64,000 bases of DNA. Source: Pseudomonas rhizophila. GTDB lineage: Bacteria; Pseudomonadota; Gammaproteobacteria; Pseudomonadales; Pseudomonadaceae. Position numbers and translations under genes: made by a program. Below the pieces are notes generated by a model. It made no database searches. It was not told the origin of the DNA and was given only the letters and a program-made list of their open reading frames with translations. How positions within the stretch are numbered: the stretch's first letter is position 1; each line of letters begins with the position of its first letter. This document shows, piece by piece, positions 1-10,214 of the stretch. The stretch is taken from positions 3,993,736-4,057,735 of the forward strand of contig NZ_CP024081.1 in NCBI RefSeq assembly GCF_003033885.1. Reading direction: 5' to 3'.

Positions 1-830
1 TGATTGGCCTGCACAACCTGCTGAACCGTTGGCACTCCATGGTCGCCGTGGAGGATGAGCGCGTGGTCGGTCATGCCGCATTGTGTCGGCAGACGGCCGA
101 TGGTGAAGACGCGGAACTGGCCCTGATCGCGGTGGACCCCGCGGTGCAGGGCGGCCAGATTGCGACGCGCCTGGGGCAGCAATTACTCGACAGCTGCCAG
201 GACCTCGGACTTGCCAGGCTGTCGATCAAGCAAGTCACCAGCCATTGCTACAGCCAGCGTCTGGCACAACGCCTGGGGTTCCATGACACCGGGCTGCTGC
301 CTGACCATGTGCCCTCACCTTTCGCCACGGTCCACGCCGAAACCATCGTGGTCGGCAGCCAAGTGGTCAGCGGCCATCGCCGCCCGCTGCCGCACCTCAA
401 ATGGCCCGCGGCATGCCAATGGCTGACGCAACCCTTGGCATCGCTGTTTGGTACCTCGCTCGAGGCGCCCTTGCCTTCGGTACAGCCTTTTCAAATCCGA
501 CAGCTGCCCGGAAGAATCGACATTGTGGCCGGGTACATAGGCCTTCGCCTGGCCGGGCAACTGCTGCGCTTGCCGGCCCATTGGTCACTTTCAGTGCGAC
601 TCGGACTGCGTCAGCAATTCGCCGACGATTACCAACGATTGATGGACGCCGGATTCATCTTCACCGGGATCATGCCTGCCGAAGGCGACCCCGGCTGGCA
701 GGCGCTGTTTCACCGTGGCGCCCTGGATCGCCCGCTCACCTTGCATTCGGAGCCGATGCAACGGCTCCACGAACAAGTGCAAGCCCAAGGGCACATCTGG
801 AGGAGCGTCCAGGCAGGTTCGGCGGCGTAA
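1..830 (+). CDS. GNAT-family N-acetyltransferase, C-terminal part (5' end outside window)
   Basis: The frame is open from base 3, before the first ATG at 39, so the gene begins upstream of the window. The visible 275 codons start inside a GNAT fold. [20 protein letters not shown] stretch fits motif A, the acetyl-CoA pyrophosphate loop (Q/RxxGxG/A), and is followed by the usual RLGFHDTG segment. About 160 further residues follow the GNAT core and look like a second domain that I cannot assign. It probably acetylates a small molecule or protein amine in the cytoplasm; the substrate cannot be told. About 200 bp separates it from the next gene. Confidence 0.75.
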   Translation, partial: IGLHNLLNRWHSMVAVEDERVVGHAALCRQTADGEDAELALIAVDPAVQGGQIATRLGQQLLDSCQDLGLARLSIKQVTSHCYSQRLAQRLGFHDTGLLPDHVPSPFATVHAETIVVGSQVVSGHRRPLPHLKWPAACQWLTQPLASLFGTSLEAPLPSVQPFQIRQLPGRIDIVAGYIGLRLAGQLLRLPAHWSLSVRLGLRQQFADDYQRLMDAGFIFTGIMPAEGDPGWQALFHRGALDRPLTLHSEPMQRLHEQVQAQGHIWRSVQAGSAA

Positions 831-1033
831 AAACGGAGTATTCGGCGCTGTGGCCACGCAAAAAAGTCGCGCTGAAATGCTGGAAGATCGCGGCGTTCAC
901 GCTGCGATCTTTCCCGATCAGCGGTAATGTTTGCTATGTGGGCACCCCTCAAGCTGTCCAGCGACGGGCCGATAAAAATAAGTCAGGCCATTGCGCCAGC
1001 TCCCGAAAAACGCCTTCGAGCAAGGATTCCCAC

Positions 1034-3028
1034 ATGCCCGCATTTCGCACCATTCAGGCGCGCTACACGCTGTTCCTGATTTCATTCATCCTGTTGTTGT
1101 CCATCCTGACCGTCGTGGGTATCAGCTATCTCGTCGCGCCCAAACTGCGCCACACCGAAGAGCAAGTGGCGCTTAATCGCATCAGCGAAGTGGCCGAGCA
1201 GATCCAGGGGGAATTGAACAAGGTCCAGGCGCAGCAACGCAGCATCACCCAGACCATCCCGCTGCTCGACAGCGATGCCATAGACAGGGTCCTGCCTGGC
1301 TTGGTGGATCAGTACGGCGAGCTGAAAGTCTTTGGTGGCGGGATCTGGCCGCTGCCTAATCAGCGGGCCGAAGGGCGTAGCAAATTCAGCACGTTCTGGC
1401 ACCGCGACGCCTCGGGCAAACTGGTGGTCAATACCTTCTGGAACAGCGACGCGGCGCCAAATTATTACGATCAACCCTGGCACAAGGGCGGCATGGCCAC
1501 ACCCGCCGGCAAGTGCGCCTGGGCCGCCGCCTATAAAGACGACGCCAGCGCTGAGCCGCGGACCAACTGCGCCATGTCCATCCAGAAGAACGGCGCGCCT
1601 TATGGCGTTTCCACCATCGACGTGACCCTGGGCTTCTTCAATGAGCTGGTGGCACGCAAGGAAGCCGAGCTGAGCGCCGAGATGCTGATCGTGGAAGGCG
1701 ATGGCAAGATCATCAGCAACAGTTCGCGCATCAGCGGCCCCATCGTGCTGAAGAACATCAGCGAACTGGCGGCAACCTCGCCCTTCGCCGCACAGGTCAA
1801 GGCCGGCCTGGCCCAGCGAGACCAACCGCTGCAGCGGGTCGAATTTGATAACAAGGGTGAGGCCAGTACCTTTTTCATGCGGCCTATCGAAGGTTCGCCG
1901 TGGTTCCTGGCTACCGCCTTGCCAACCCGCCTGATCACCGCCCAGCGCGACGATGTACTGAGCACGTTAAGCCTGCTGCAGATCCCGATGGTGATCCTGC
2001 TGGTGTTGATGCAGTTGTACGCGATCCGTCAGTTGACCAACCGCATGAAGACACTCAAGAGCAACATCGATGCGCTGTCCACCGGCGATGCCGACCTGAC
2101 CCGGCGCATCACCATCCGCGCCGAGGATGAACTGGGGGCGATCGGTCATTCGGTCAACGGCTTCATCGTTTACCTGCAAAACATGATCGGCGAAGTCACC
2201 CAGGCGACCGGCGCCATGGCGACAAGCCTGGACAACCTGCAACGGACCTCAGCCCACACCAGCGAAATCCTGATGCGCCACGCCTCGGAAACCGATCAGA
2301 CCGTCACGGCCATCACCGAGATGAGTTCCACCGCCGAAAGCGTCGCGCAGAACGCCGCCGAAACCGCTGCGTTCACCCAACGCGCCAATGAACATGCCGA
2401 CCATTCTCGGGTGGTTGTCGCAGAGGCGTCCAACAGTGTGGTGGCCTTGATCGATGAAGTCGCCAGTGCTACCCGCAAAGTCGAAAGCATGCAGCAGGAC
2501 GCTCAACGCATCACCGAGATTCTCGGCGTAATCGGCGCCATTGCCGGGCAGACCAACTTGCTGGCCCTTAACGCCGCCATCGAAGCCGCCCGGGCCGGTG
2601 AGCAGGGTCGAGGCTTCGCAGTGGTGGCCGACGAGGTACGCGCCCTCGCCGCCCGCACCCAGGCCAGCACCTCGGAAATCAACGAAATGCTGACGCGCTT
2701 GACCCAGGGCGTGAGTTCATCGGTTTCGGCCATGGAAAACACCCAGGCCAGCTGCCAGTCGGCCGCCGACGCCACGTCCAGAGTCAATTCAGGACTGGAT
2801 GAAATGGCCGGTTCCGTCAGCCAGATCAACAGCCTGAGCACTCAGATCGCCACCGCTGCCGAACAGCAGAGCGCCGTGACCGAGGAAATCAATCGCAGCA
2901 TGGTGCAGATCCGCCATATGGTGGAAGAGCTGGTGGAAAGTGGCCTGGCCAGCGAGAACAACACCCGCCAGTTGCTGGAAGCCAACAGCCGGGTGAATGC
3001 GATCATGGGGCGGTTCAAGGTGCGCTGA
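1034..3028 (+). CDS. Methyl-accepting chemotaxis protein with periplasmic Cache-type sensor
   Basis: This is a 664-residue inner-membrane chemoreceptor. TM1 spans about residues 12-34 and a periplasmic ligand domain of about 270 residues follows, of Cache type by size and by its YYDQPWH and TIDVTLGFF segments. TM2 is at about 310-333 and a HAMP domain at about 334-386. The cytoplasmic coiled coil has the highly conserved hairpin tip ([20 protein letters not shown], about 505-525) that contacts CheA/CheW. The ATG at 1034 is chosen because AAGGA lies 9 bases upstream and the protein then begins with a normal N-terminal anchor; the longer frame back to 401 overlaps the previous gene. The ligand is unknown. 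Confidence 0.93.
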   Translation: MPAFRTIQARYTLFLISFILLLSILTVVGISYLVAPKLRHTEEQVALNRISEVAEQIQGELNKVQAQQRSITQTIPLLDSDAIDRVLPGLVDQYGELKVFGGGIWPLPNQRAEGRSKFSTFWHRDASGKLVVNTFWNSDAAPNYYDQPWHKGGMATPAGKCAWAAAYKDDASAEPRTNCAMSIQKNGAPYGVSTIDVTLGFFNELVARKEAELSAEMLIVEGDGKIISNSSRISGPIVLKNISELAATSPFAAQVKAGLAQRDQPLQRVEFDNKGEASTFFMRPIEGSPWFLATALPTRLITAQRDDVLSTLSLLQIPMVILLVLMQLYAIRQLTNRMKTLKSNIDALSTGDADLTRRITIRAEDELGAIGHSVNGFIVYLQNMIGEVTQATGAMATSLDNLQRTSAHTSEILMRHASETDQTVTAITEMSSTAESVAQNAAETAAFTQRANEHADHSRVVVAEASNSVVALIDEVASATRKVESMQQDAQRITEILGVIGAIAGQTNLLALNAAIEAARAGEQGRGFAVVADEVRALAARTQASTSEINEMLTRLTQGVSSSVSAMENTQASCQSAADATSRVNSGLDEMAGSVSQINSLSTQIATAAEQQSAVTEEINRSMVQIRHMVEELVESGLASENNTRQLLEANSRVNAIMGRFKVR

Positions 3029-3057
3029 AACGCCCCAGGCTGTTTGCATATGAACCT

Positions 3058-3146
3058 GAGGGAGCGAGCCTGCATGCGATGACGGCGGCAAGGTCGACAC
3101 TGGCCAAGCTGAACCACCGCGATCGCGAGCAGGCTCGCTCCCGCAG
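3058..3146. repeat. REPIN: two REP sequences in inverted orientation
   Basis: A copy of GGGAGCGAGCCTGC at about 3060 is faced, about 60 bases later, by its reverse complement (GCAGGCTCGCTCCCGCAGGG, ending near 3147). Paired inverted REPs of this type are the mobile REPIN units spread by RAYT transposases in fluorescent pseudomonads. The left copy is degenerate (TGCATGCGATGACGG). It lies in the gap between the chemoreceptor and the DUF411 gene. Confidence 0.8.
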
Positions 3147-3297
3147 GGTTCTGCGGTGGCGGGTGAATTTGCGCCGAACTTCGAATCAGCATCGCCCCCA
3201 ACCTGACAACTCTGTAATCCGCCCCTCAGCCCACTGTCAGCTCACGCTCGCTACTCTGTTATCCTCCTCCCAAACTGTTCGACACGAGACTGTCCCC

Positions 3298-3744
3298 ATG
3301 GCCAATCCCCTGCACCTGCTCGCCCTGAGCGCGTTTTTTGTCACCACCCTGGCCCAGGCCGCCGAACCGATCACCATTGACGTACACCGCGATGCCAATT
3401 GCGGTTGCTGTAAAAAATGGATTTCACATCTGCAAGAAAACGGCTTCAAGGTCAACGACCATGTTGAAACCGACATGAGTTCAGTCAAACAACGCCTGGG
3501 TGTTGCGCCAAACCTGCGCTCCTGCCACACCGCCCAGATCAATGGCAAATTCGTTGAGGGGCATGTCCCGGCCGACCAGGTCCTGGCGTTGAGCAAACGG
3601 AACGACCTGCTCGGTGTGGCCGCGCCTGGCATGCCCATGGGTTCGCCCGGTATGGAAACGGACGGCATGAGTGATGCGTATCAGGTGATCGGCCTGAAAA
3701 GCGACGGGACTCAAACCGTGGTGGCGGATTACCCGGCCCACTGA
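3298..3744 (+). CDS. DUF411-family periplasmic metal-binding protein
   Basis: This 148-residue protein has an N-terminal signal peptide (cleavage likely after AQA, about residue 20). The mature start carries a DANCGCCKKW motif, and a second Cys-His (SCHTAQ) follows about 40 residues on. This is the arrangement of the DUF411 family, often found near copper-handling genes. The family is thought to bind metals in the periplasm, but its biochemistry is not settled. The Met/Gly-rich PGMPMGSPGMETDGMS stretch fits a copper role (inference). The stop codon overlaps the next start (TGATG), so the two genes are probably co-translated. Confidence 0.8.
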   Translation: MANPLHLLALSAFFVTTLAQAAEPITIDVHRDANCGCCKKWISHLQENGFKVNDHVETDMSSVKQRLGVAPNLRSCHTAQINGKFVEGHVPADQVLALSKRNDLLGVAAPGMPMGSPGMETDGMSDAYQVIGLKSDGTQTVVADYPAH

Positions 3745-4178
3745 TGGGCGAGGCTTACATCGGCTTGTTCCTGGCGGCATTCGGTGCCGCCACCTTGTTA
3801 CCGCTGCAATCCGAAGCACTGCTGGTTGGGCTGTTGCTCAGCGAACGCTATGAAACCTGGCTGTTGCTGGGGGTCGCCACCGTGGGCAACGTACTGGGCT
3901 CGCTGGTGAACTGGTGGCTGGGCACACGCCTGGAGCAGTTCAAGGATCGGCGCTGGTTTCCGGTCAGTCCGGCGCATCTGGACAAGGCCCGCGTGCATTA
4001 TCAGCGTTATGGGCGCTGGTCGCTGCTGCTCAGTTGGATGCCCATCATCGGCGATCCACTGACCTTGGTGGCGGGCGTGATGGGCGAGCCGTGGCGGCGC
4101 TTTGTGTTGATCGTGACCCTGGCCAAAGGGTTGCGTTATGGCGCACTCGCCCTCGCGACCCTGGGCTGGATGGGTTGA
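3744..4178 (+). CDS. Small YqaA/DedA-like inner-membrane protein
   Basis: This 144-residue hydrophobic protein has three to four membrane segments. It carries the family-like stretches TLLPLQSEALLVGLL, TVGNVLGSLVNWWLGTRL and LLSWMPIIGDPLTLVAGVMG, the last matching the conserved G-DPLT-VAG region of YqaA/VTT-type membrane proteins. Members are inner-membrane proteins of uncertain function; related DedA proteins move phospholipids across the membrane. It overlaps the DUF411 gene by one base, so it is likely expressed with that metal-binding protein. Confidence 0.8.
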   Translation: MGEAYIGLFLAAFGAATLLPLQSEALLVGLLLSERYETWLLLGVATVGNVLGSLVNWWLGTRLEQFKDRRWFPVSPAHLDKARVHYQRYGRWSLLLSWMPIIGDPLTLVAGVMGEPWRRFVLIVTLAKGLRYGALALATLGWMG

Positions 4179-4264
4179 ACGTTCGCGACTTTGGGTTGCC
4201 TGTGGTTAATGTCGCCATAATCGGGCCACGCCAGGATCGGCCGGATGCCCAAAGGAGATTGCCC

Positions 4265-5296
4265 ATGTCGCGTTCCACTGCTCGCTGGTTACCCAGCCTG
4301 TTTCTGACGGCCGCCCTGCCGCTGTTCGCCCAGGCCGAAAACCCGCCTGAAGGCCCGGCCTATGGCCCGGAACTCCAAGGCTTCGAATACCCCTACACAC
4401 TCAAGCACTTCCCCCTTCAGTCCCAGGGCCAATCGTTGCAAATGGGCTACATGGACGTGCCGGCCCAAGGCGAGGTCAATGGCCGCACCGTGGTGCTGAT
4501 GCACGGCAAGAATTTTTGCGCCGCCACCTGGGGCGACTCGATCAAGACCCTCAGCGAGGCCGGTTACCGGGTCATCGCCCCGGATCAGATCGGTTTCTGT
4601 ACGTCCAGCAAGCCCGCTCATTACCAGTACAGCTTCCACCAACTGGCAACCAACACCCAGGCCCTGCTCAAGGCTCTCGGGGTGCAGAAAAGCATTGTGC
4701 TCGGCCACTCCACCGGTGGCATGCTCGCCACCCGTTATGCCTTGCAGTTTCCCGATCAGGTCGAGCGGCTGGCGATGGTCAACCCCATCGGCCTGGAGGA
4801 CTGGAAAGCCCTCGGCGTGCCCTACCGTACAGTGGACCAGTGGTACGAGCGCGAACTGAAACTCAGCGCCGACGGTATCCGCAACTACGAGCGCAAGACC
4901 TACTATGGTGGCCGCTGGAAACCGGAGTTTGAGCGCTGGGTGGACATGCTGGCCGGGCTGAACAAGGGGCCGGGGCACACGCAAGTCGCGTGGAATTCGG
5001 CGCTGATCTACGACATGATCTTCACCCAGCCGGTCTACTACGAATTCAAGGACCTGAAAGTACCGACGCTGCTGATGATCGGCACCTCCGACACCACCGC
5101 CATCGGCAGCGACATCGCGCCGCCGGCCGTGAAAGCCAAACTGGGCCGGTATGAAGTGCTGGGCAAGCAGGTGGCTCAATTGATTCCCCAGTCGACCCTG
5201 GTGGAGTTCGCCCATCTGGGGCATGCCCCACAGATGGAGGAGCCGGACCGGTTCCACCAGGCCTTGCTGGGCTGGCTGAACAAACCCATTCCCTGA
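4265..5296 (+). CDS. Secreted alpha/beta-hydrolase
   Basis: This 343-residue protein has a signal peptide (MSRSTARWLPSLFLTAALPL, cleavage after AQA near residue 24), so the enzyme is periplasmic or exported. The hydrolase fold is clear: oxyanion strand VVLMHGKNFCAATW, nucleophile elbow GHSTGG, acid in MIGTSDTTA, and the catalytic His in HLGHAPQMEEPDRFHQAL near the C-terminus. The substrate is unknown; esterase or haloperoxidase-like activity is possible. The ATG at 4265 has AAAGGAG upstream. It ends 11 bases before the dehydrogenase gene, suggesting co-transcription. Confidence 0.88.
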   Translation: MSRSTARWLPSLFLTAALPLFAQAENPPEGPAYGPELQGFEYPYTLKHFPLQSQGQSLQMGYMDVPAQGEVNGRTVVLMHGKNFCAATWGDSIKTLSEAGYRVIAPDQIGFCTSSKPAHYQYSFHQLATNTQALLKALGVQKSIVLGHSTGGMLATRYALQFPDQVERLAMVNPIGLEDWKALGVPYRTVDQWYERELKLSADGIRNYERKTYYGGRWKPEFERWVDMLAGLNKGPGHTQVAWNSALIYDMIFTQPVYYEFKDLKVPTLLMIGTSDTTAIGSDIAPPAVKAKLGRYEVLGKQVAQLIPQSTLVEFAHLGHAPQMEEPDRFHQALLGWLNKPIP

Positions 5297-5307
5297 CGAG
5301 GTGTTCC

Positions 5308-6273
5308 ATGGCGGTGCAAATAGCAGTCATCGATGATTGGCAGGACGTAGCGCGGGACGTGGTGGACTGGTCGGTGCTCGATAGCATCGGCCAGGTGACA
5401 TTTATTCATGAGTACCCTGCCGAGCGCGACACCCTCGCCGCGCGCCTGCACCGCTTCGAAGTGATCTGCGTGATGCGTGAACGCACGCCATTCGACGAAG
5501 GCCTGCTGCGCCGCCTGCCCAACCTCAAGCTGTTGCTCACCGGCGGCATGCGCAATGCCGCCCTGGACCTCAAGGCAGCCGCCGAACTGGGTATCCAGGT
5601 ATGCGGCACCGAAAGCTACAAGCACGCAGCCCCCGAGCTGACCTGGGCGCTGATCATGGCCCTGACCCGCAACCTGGTGCAGGAGGCCAATGCCTTGCGC
5701 GCCGGGCTATGGCAGCAAGGCTTGGGCGGCGACCTGCATGGCAAGACCCTGGCAATCCTCGGCCTGGGCAGCATCGGCACACGGGTAGCTCAGTTCGGCC
5801 AGGTCTTCGGCATGCGGGTGATCGCCTGGAGCCAGAACCTCACCGCTGAACGGGCCGCAGAAGTGGGTGTGACCTACGTGAGTAAACAGCAACTGTTCGA
5901 ACAGGCTGACATTCTCTCGGTGCATCTGGTACTCAGCGAGCGCTCCCGCGGTTTGGTGGACGCCCAGGCGCTGGGCTGGATGAAACCCCAGGCGCTATTG
6001 GTCAATACCGCACGCGGTCCAATCGTCGATGAAGCCGCCCTGATCGACGCCCTGCGCGACAAACGCCTGGCCGGTGCCGCCCTGGACGTCTTCGCCGAGG
6101 AACCCCTGCCATCCGACCACCCGTTCCGATCCCTGGAAAATCTACTGGCCACACCGCACGTGGGTTACGTCACCCGGAACAATTATCAGAAGTTCTATTC
6201 CTTGATGATCGAAGACCTGCAAGCCTGGGCGGCCGGCAAACCGATCCGCCTGTTGACCCCCACTGGCGACTGA
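5308..6273 (+). CDS. D-2-hydroxyacid dehydrogenase (NAD-dependent)
   Basis: This 321-residue protein of the D-isomer-specific 2-hydroxyacid dehydrogenase family is cytoplasmic. The Rossmann dinucleotide loop GLGSIGTRVAQFGQVFGMRV is at about residues 150-170. The catalytic Arg is in NTARGPIVDE (about 235-245), the Glu in FAEEPLPSDHPF and the His in ATPHVGYVT. It likely reduces a 2-keto acid or oxidises a D-hydroxy acid; the substrate (glycerate, phosphoglycerate or other) cannot be assigned. The ATG follows GAGGTGTTCC. It forms a probable operon with the upstream hydrolase. Confidence 0.9.
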   Translation: MAVQIAVIDDWQDVARDVVDWSVLDSIGQVTFIHEYPAERDTLAARLHRFEVICVMRERTPFDEGLLRRLPNLKLLLTGGMRNAALDLKAAAELGIQVCGTESYKHAAPELTWALIMALTRNLVQEANALRAGLWQQGLGGDLHGKTLAILGLGSIGTRVAQFGQVFGMRVIAWSQNLTAERAAEVGVTYVSKQQLFEQADILSVHLVLSERSRGLVDAQALGWMKPQALLVNTARGPIVDEAALIDALRDKRLAGAALDVFAEEPLPSDHPFRSLENLLATPHVGYVTRNNYQKFYSLMIEDLQAWAAGKPIRLLTPTGD

Positions 6274-6284
6274 ACACGTTTTAA

Positions 6285-6306
6285 GTGGGAGCAAGCCTGC
6301 TCCCAC
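6285..6306. repeat. REP-like palindrome
   Basis: GTGGGAGC-AAGCCT-GCTCCCAC is a perfect 8-bp inverted repeat with a 6-base loop, 12 bases after the dehydrogenase stop. It has the core of a Pseudomonas REP and could also act as a transcription end point for the upstream operon, although no T-run follows. Confidence 0.7.
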
Positions 6307-6832
6307 AGAAACAGCGTATTTCCGGGCCAACAATGGCCACTAAAATGCCTCTATTTCACCCGCCCCCTGATGGTGCATCGCGCCATTGCATCGCGCACGC
6401 CGATGAAACACCCCCCTTCCCCATACACCCATTACGTTTCCAGAAACTGCACTTCGTCGGTGCGTATCCCGCTTTGTCGTGTAAGACATTGCCGCCAACA
6501 AAGCTGATTGTCGGACAATTCGACGAAGCGCGCCGCACCGCTCTAGGTTCTGACCTAGACTGCCAAACCGGGGAGAAAACCGACCGGTCGTCCAGACGAA
6601 AAAAAGTGGAAACTTTTCGCAACGGCGACGGGTCAGGTTAGAGGTAGGGCAACAACGGCTGGTGCAGTCCTTGCAAGTCCTTGAAGCAGCCCCTTCACCT
6701 GATTCGCTTAACCGCATTGGGCAGCGCTTTGCTTACCTTGCGTAGCGCTTGTGCGCCTGGCCGCAGGATTCGGCCAATGAAACAACAGCTCTGGCGCTTG
6801 CCGGAAACAGATCGAGAAAATGGGAGAAAGTT
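6307..6832. other. Long upstream region of the glgA operon, no gene seen
   Basis: About 530 bases lie between the REP-like palindrome and glgA. The open frames here lack ribosome binding sites and recognisable protein character. This stretch should hold the promoter and any leader control of the trehalose/glucan operon. I see no convincing sigma-70 box or riboswitch by eye. GGGAGAAAG just before 6833 is the glgA ribosome binding site. Confidence 0.5.
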
Positions 6833-8404
6833 ATGATCAGTGCTGCCTTGGAACCACAGCAAGTCCGTTCTCAACTTCCGCTGGCGACTGACTCGCCGAC
6901 GGCACCGGTGCTGGCCACCGGCGGCAAGGCACTGCTCCCGGTCGTCAGGCAGAATCCCAATCGCAAGAAGGTATTGTTCGTAACCTCGGAAATTGCCGAC
7001 CTGGTCAAAACCGGCGGCCTGGGCGATGTTTCTTCCGCCCTGCCCCGGGCCATGGCCGGCCTGCATGACGTGCGAGTGCTGATCCCCGGTTACCCGCAGG
7101 TGATGAACAGCGGCAACCCGATCCACATCATCGGTGAACTGGGCGGCCACGCCGCGCTGCCGCCCTGCAAGATCGGGCGGATGGACATGGCCGACGGCCT
7201 GGTGATCTACGTACTGATCTGTCCGGAACTCTTTGCCCGTGAAGGCTCACCCTACGGGGCCAACAACGGTCGCGACTGGCCCGACAACCACATTCGCTTC
7301 GCCCGGCTGGGCCTGGCCGCAGCTGATATCGCCGCCAACCTCGCCCAAATCCACTGGTGCCCCGATCTGGTCCACGCCCATGACTGGCCGGCCGGTCTGG
7401 CGCCGGCCTATATGCACTGGCGTGGGCAACGCACGCCTACCCTGTTCACCATTCACAACCTGGCATACCAGGGCGTAGTGAGCCTGGCCTCATGCCCGGA
7501 GCTGGGTATCCCGGAGCACGCGCTGCAGCAGGAAGGCATGGAGTTCTACGGCAAGTTGTCGTTTCTCAAGGCCGGCATGGCCTACTCCAGTCATATCACC
7601 ACGGTCAGCGCCACCTACGCCCAGGAAATCACTACCCCGGCATTCGGTTGCGGGCTCGACGGTTTTCTTGCGGCTAAAACACAACAAGGCCTGCTCAGCG
7701 GCATTCCCAATGGCATCGACGAGAGTTGGGACGCGGCCACCGATACGCACTTGTTCCGCCAGTTCGCCATGGGTGACTGGGATGGCAAAGCCGTGAACGC
7801 GGCTCATGTACGCGATCTGTTTGGTCTAGACGACTCCAGCGGCCCGCTGTTCGCCGTGGTTTCGCGCCTGGTGTACCAGAAAGGCCTGGACCTGACCGAA
7901 GCCGTCGCCGAGTTCATCGTCGAATCCGGGGGCCAGATCGCGATCATCGGTCGCGGCGAACCGGAGGAAGAGCAAGCCATGCGTGAACTGGCGCTGCGTT
8001 TTCCCGGACGGATCGGTGTACGCATCGGCTTCAACGAAACCGACGCGCGGCGGATGTTCGCCGGCAGCGACTTTCTGCTGATGCCTTCACGCTACGAGCC
8101 CTGCGGCTTGAGCCAGATGTACGCCCAGCGCTTCGGCTCGCTGCCGGTGGCACGCAATACCGGCGGGCTGGCGGACACCATCGAAGACGGCATCACCGGC
8201 TTCCTGTTCGATGAGTCCACCGCCGAAAGTTACAAACAGGCATTGAGCCGGGCCTTCAAGGTCTTCGAGTTCCCTGACCTGCTCAACGCGATGCGCTGCC
8301 GGGCTATGTCAGCGCCATTCAACTGGTGCAAGGCCGTGGAACCCTACGCCGAACTCTATGAACAGCTAGTGGCCAAGTCACTGGGTAAATCGGCCAGACA
8401 ATGA
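6833..8404 (+). CDS. glgA: Glycogen synthase (ADP-glucose type, GT5)
   Basis: This 523-residue protein transfers glucose from ADP-glucose to growing alpha-1,4-glucan. The ADP-glucose loop KTGGLGDV is at residues 59-66. The C-terminal GT-B half has VSRLVYQKGLDL and the acceptor/donor region PSRYEPCGLSQMYAQRFGSL followed by NTGGLADTI. Its N-terminal extension of about 40 residues is longer than in E. coli GlgA (477 aa). The ATG at 6833 has GGGAGAAAG upstream. It is first in a tightly packed run; treZ starts 7 bases after its stop. Confidence 0.96.
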   Translation: MISAALEPQQVRSQLPLATDSPTAPVLATGGKALLPVVRQNPNRKKVLFVTSEIADLVKTGGLGDVSSALPRAMAGLHDVRVLIPGYPQVMNSGNPIHIIGELGGHAALPPCKIGRMDMADGLVIYVLICPELFAREGSPYGANNGRDWPDNHIRFARLGLAAADIAANLAQIHWCPDLVHAHDWPAGLAPAYMHWRGQRTPTLFTIHNLAYQGVVSLASCPELGIPEHALQQEGMEFYGKLSFLKAGMAYSSHITTVSATYAQEITTPAFGCGLDGFLAAKTQQGLLSGIPNGIDESWDAATDTHLFRQFAMGDWDGKAVNAAHVRDLFGLDDSSGPLFAVVSRLVYQKGLDLTEAVAEFIVESGGQIAIIGRGEPEEEQAMRELALRFPGRIGVRIGFNETDARRMFAGSDFLLMPSRYEPCGLSQMYAQRFGSLPVARNTGGLADTIEDGITGFLFDESTAESYKQALSRAFKVFEFPDLLNAMRCRAMSAPFNWCKAVEPYAELYEQLVAKSLGKSARQ

Positions 8405-8411
8405 GGTAACA

Positions 8412-10214
8412 ATGCCGTCAAGGACGCCTGAAACCTGGACCCATGGCGCGGTCATGCTCGATGCCGAGCACACCCGCTTCGCCCTCTGGGCCCCGGATGC
8501 TTTTTTTGTGAGTGTCGAGCTCGACACTGGAGATTCAATACCGCTACTGCCCCAGGCCGATGGCTGGTTCATGATCCAGACCCGTTGCCCCGCCGGCACT
8601 CGTTATCGCTACAACATCGACGGCGAACTGGAGGTTCCCGACCCGGCGTCCCGCGCCCAGGCCGGTGACATTGACCGCCACAGCGTGGTGGTCGACCCTC
8701 ATGCTTACCGATGGCGCCATACCCAATGGTCCGGGCGCCCCTGGCATGAAGCTGTGATCTATGAGTTGCACGTCGGCGCCCTCGGTGGTTTCCAAGGCGT
8801 CGAACAGCACCTGGCGCGACTGGCTGGATTAGGGGTAACCGCCATCGAACTGATGCCGCTGTCGCAGTTTCCCGGTGACCGTAACTGGGGCTACGACGGC
8901 GTCCTGCCCTACGCTCCCCAGGCCTCCTACGGCACGCCGGAACAGCTCAAGCACTTGATCGACAGCGCCCACGGCCACGGGCTGGCGGTGATTGTGGACG
9001 TGGTCTACAACCATTTCGGCCCCGACGGCAATTATCTGCACCGTTACGCAAAAGGTTTTTTCCGCGAAGACAAGCACACCCCCTGGGGCGCGGCAATTGA
9101 CTTCCGGCGCCGCGAGGTGCGGGACTTCTTTATCGACAATGCGCTGATGTGGCTGCTGGAATACCGTTTCGACGGCCTGCGCCTGGACGCCGTGCATGCG
9201 ATCGAAGATCCGGATTTTCTCCAGGAACTGGCCGCCAGGGTGCGCGAACAGGTAGATCCGGTTCGGCATGTCTGGTTGACCGTGGAAAACGAACACAACC
9301 AGGCCAGCCTGCTGGAGCACGGCTATGACGCCCAGTGGAACGATGACGGGCACAACGCCCTGCACGTGCTGCTGACCGGCGAAACCGACGCCTATTATGC
9401 TGACTATGCCCAAGAGCCGACGGAACAATTGGCACGCTGCCTCAGCCAGGGGTTTGTCTTCCAGGGCCATATCAACCGCCACGGCGAGCCCCGGGGCGAA
9501 CCCAGCGGTCACCTGCCCCCCAGCGCCTTCGTGCTGTTTCTGCAGAACCACGATCAGATTGGCAACCGGGCACTGGGTGAACGCCTGCACCAACTGGCCC
9601 CGCCTCAGGCCGTGCAAGCGGCGACGGTCTTGTTGCTGTTGTCACCGATGATTCCGCTTCTGTTCATGGGCGATGAAGTAGCCGCCCGGCAACCCTTCCT
9701 GTTTTTCACCAGCCATCACGGCGAGCTGGCGGAGCTGGTTCGTGAGGGTCGGCGCAACGAGTTCAAGGCGTTCAGTGCCTTTGCCGATCCCGAAAAGCGT
9801 GAGCGCATCCCGGATCCTAACGCGGCTGATACCTTCGAGGTGTCGAGGCCTGAGCTGGAGGCGCAGCACGCTGAGCAACTAGCCAGTGAAACACTCTATC
9901 GACAACTGCTGAAAATCCGCCGTGAAGTGATCATCCCGCGCTTGCCCGGAGCCCAGGCCTTGGACGCCGAAGTGCTGGGCCATGGCGCAGTCAGCGCACG
10001 CTGGCGCATGGGCGACGGCAGCGTGTTGCGCATTGACCTGAACCTCAGCGATCAGCCGGTCAAGCATACCGCTCAAGAAGAGGCCGAGATTCTTTTCGAA
10101 CATCCGCAGCACGCCATGGGTCTGTTGCAGCAAGGGGCCCTGGCGCCCTACAGCGCGCTGGTCAGTCTGACGCACGCGGCAAACTTGCCCAACATCACTG
10201 GAGAGCGCCTATGA
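8412..10214 (+). CDS. treZ: Malto-oligosyltrehalose trehalohydrolase
   Basis: This 600-residue GH13 enzyme cuts trehalose from the end of maltooligosyl-trehalose made by TreY. An N-terminal E-set/CBM48-like domain (about 1-100) is followed by the barrel. Catalytic residues fit D259 (GLRLDAVHAI), E292 (TVENEHNQ) and D381 (LQNHDQIGN), with spacing like that of known TreZ enzymes. GAGGTAAC precedes the ATG. The stop overlaps the malQ start by 4 bases (ATGA), indicating translational coupling. Confidence 0.96.
   Translation: MPSRTPETWTHGAVMLDAEHTRFALWAPDAFFVSVELDTGDSIPLLPQADGWFMIQTRCPAGTRYRYNIDGELEVPDPASRAQAGDIDRHSVVVDPHAYRWRHTQWSGRPWHEAVIYELHVGALGGFQGVEQHLARLAGLGVTAIELMPLSQFPGDRNWGYDGVLPYAPQASYGTPEQLKHLIDSAHGHGLAVIVDVVYNHFGPDGNYLHRYAKGFFREDKHTPWGAAIDFRRREVRDFFIDNALMWLLEYRFDGLRLDAVHAIEDPDFLQELAARVREQVDPVRHVWLTVENEHNQASLLEHGYDAQWNDDGHNALHVLLTGETDAYYADYAQEPTEQLARCLSQGFVFQGHINRHGEPRGEPSGHLPPSAFVLFLQNHDQIGNRALGERLHQLAPPQAVQAATVLLLLSPMIPLLFMGDEVAARQPFLFFTSHHGELAELVREGRRNEFKAFSAFADPEKRERIPDPNAADTFEVSRPELEAQHAEQLASETLYRQLLKIRREVIIPRLPGAQALDAEVLGHGAVSARWRMGDGSVLRIDLNLSDQPVKHTAQEEAEILFEHPQHAMGLLQQGALAPYSALVSLTHAANLPNITGERL

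Noticed and set aside
401..1033. Upstream extension of the chemoreceptor frame
   Set aside because: It overlaps the acetyltransferase gene and lacks a start signal; the ATG at 1034 has AAGGA and begins a normal TM anchor.
6285..6641. 118-codon frame before glgA
   Set aside because: Starts inside a REP-like palindrome, has no ribosome site and no protein-like pattern.
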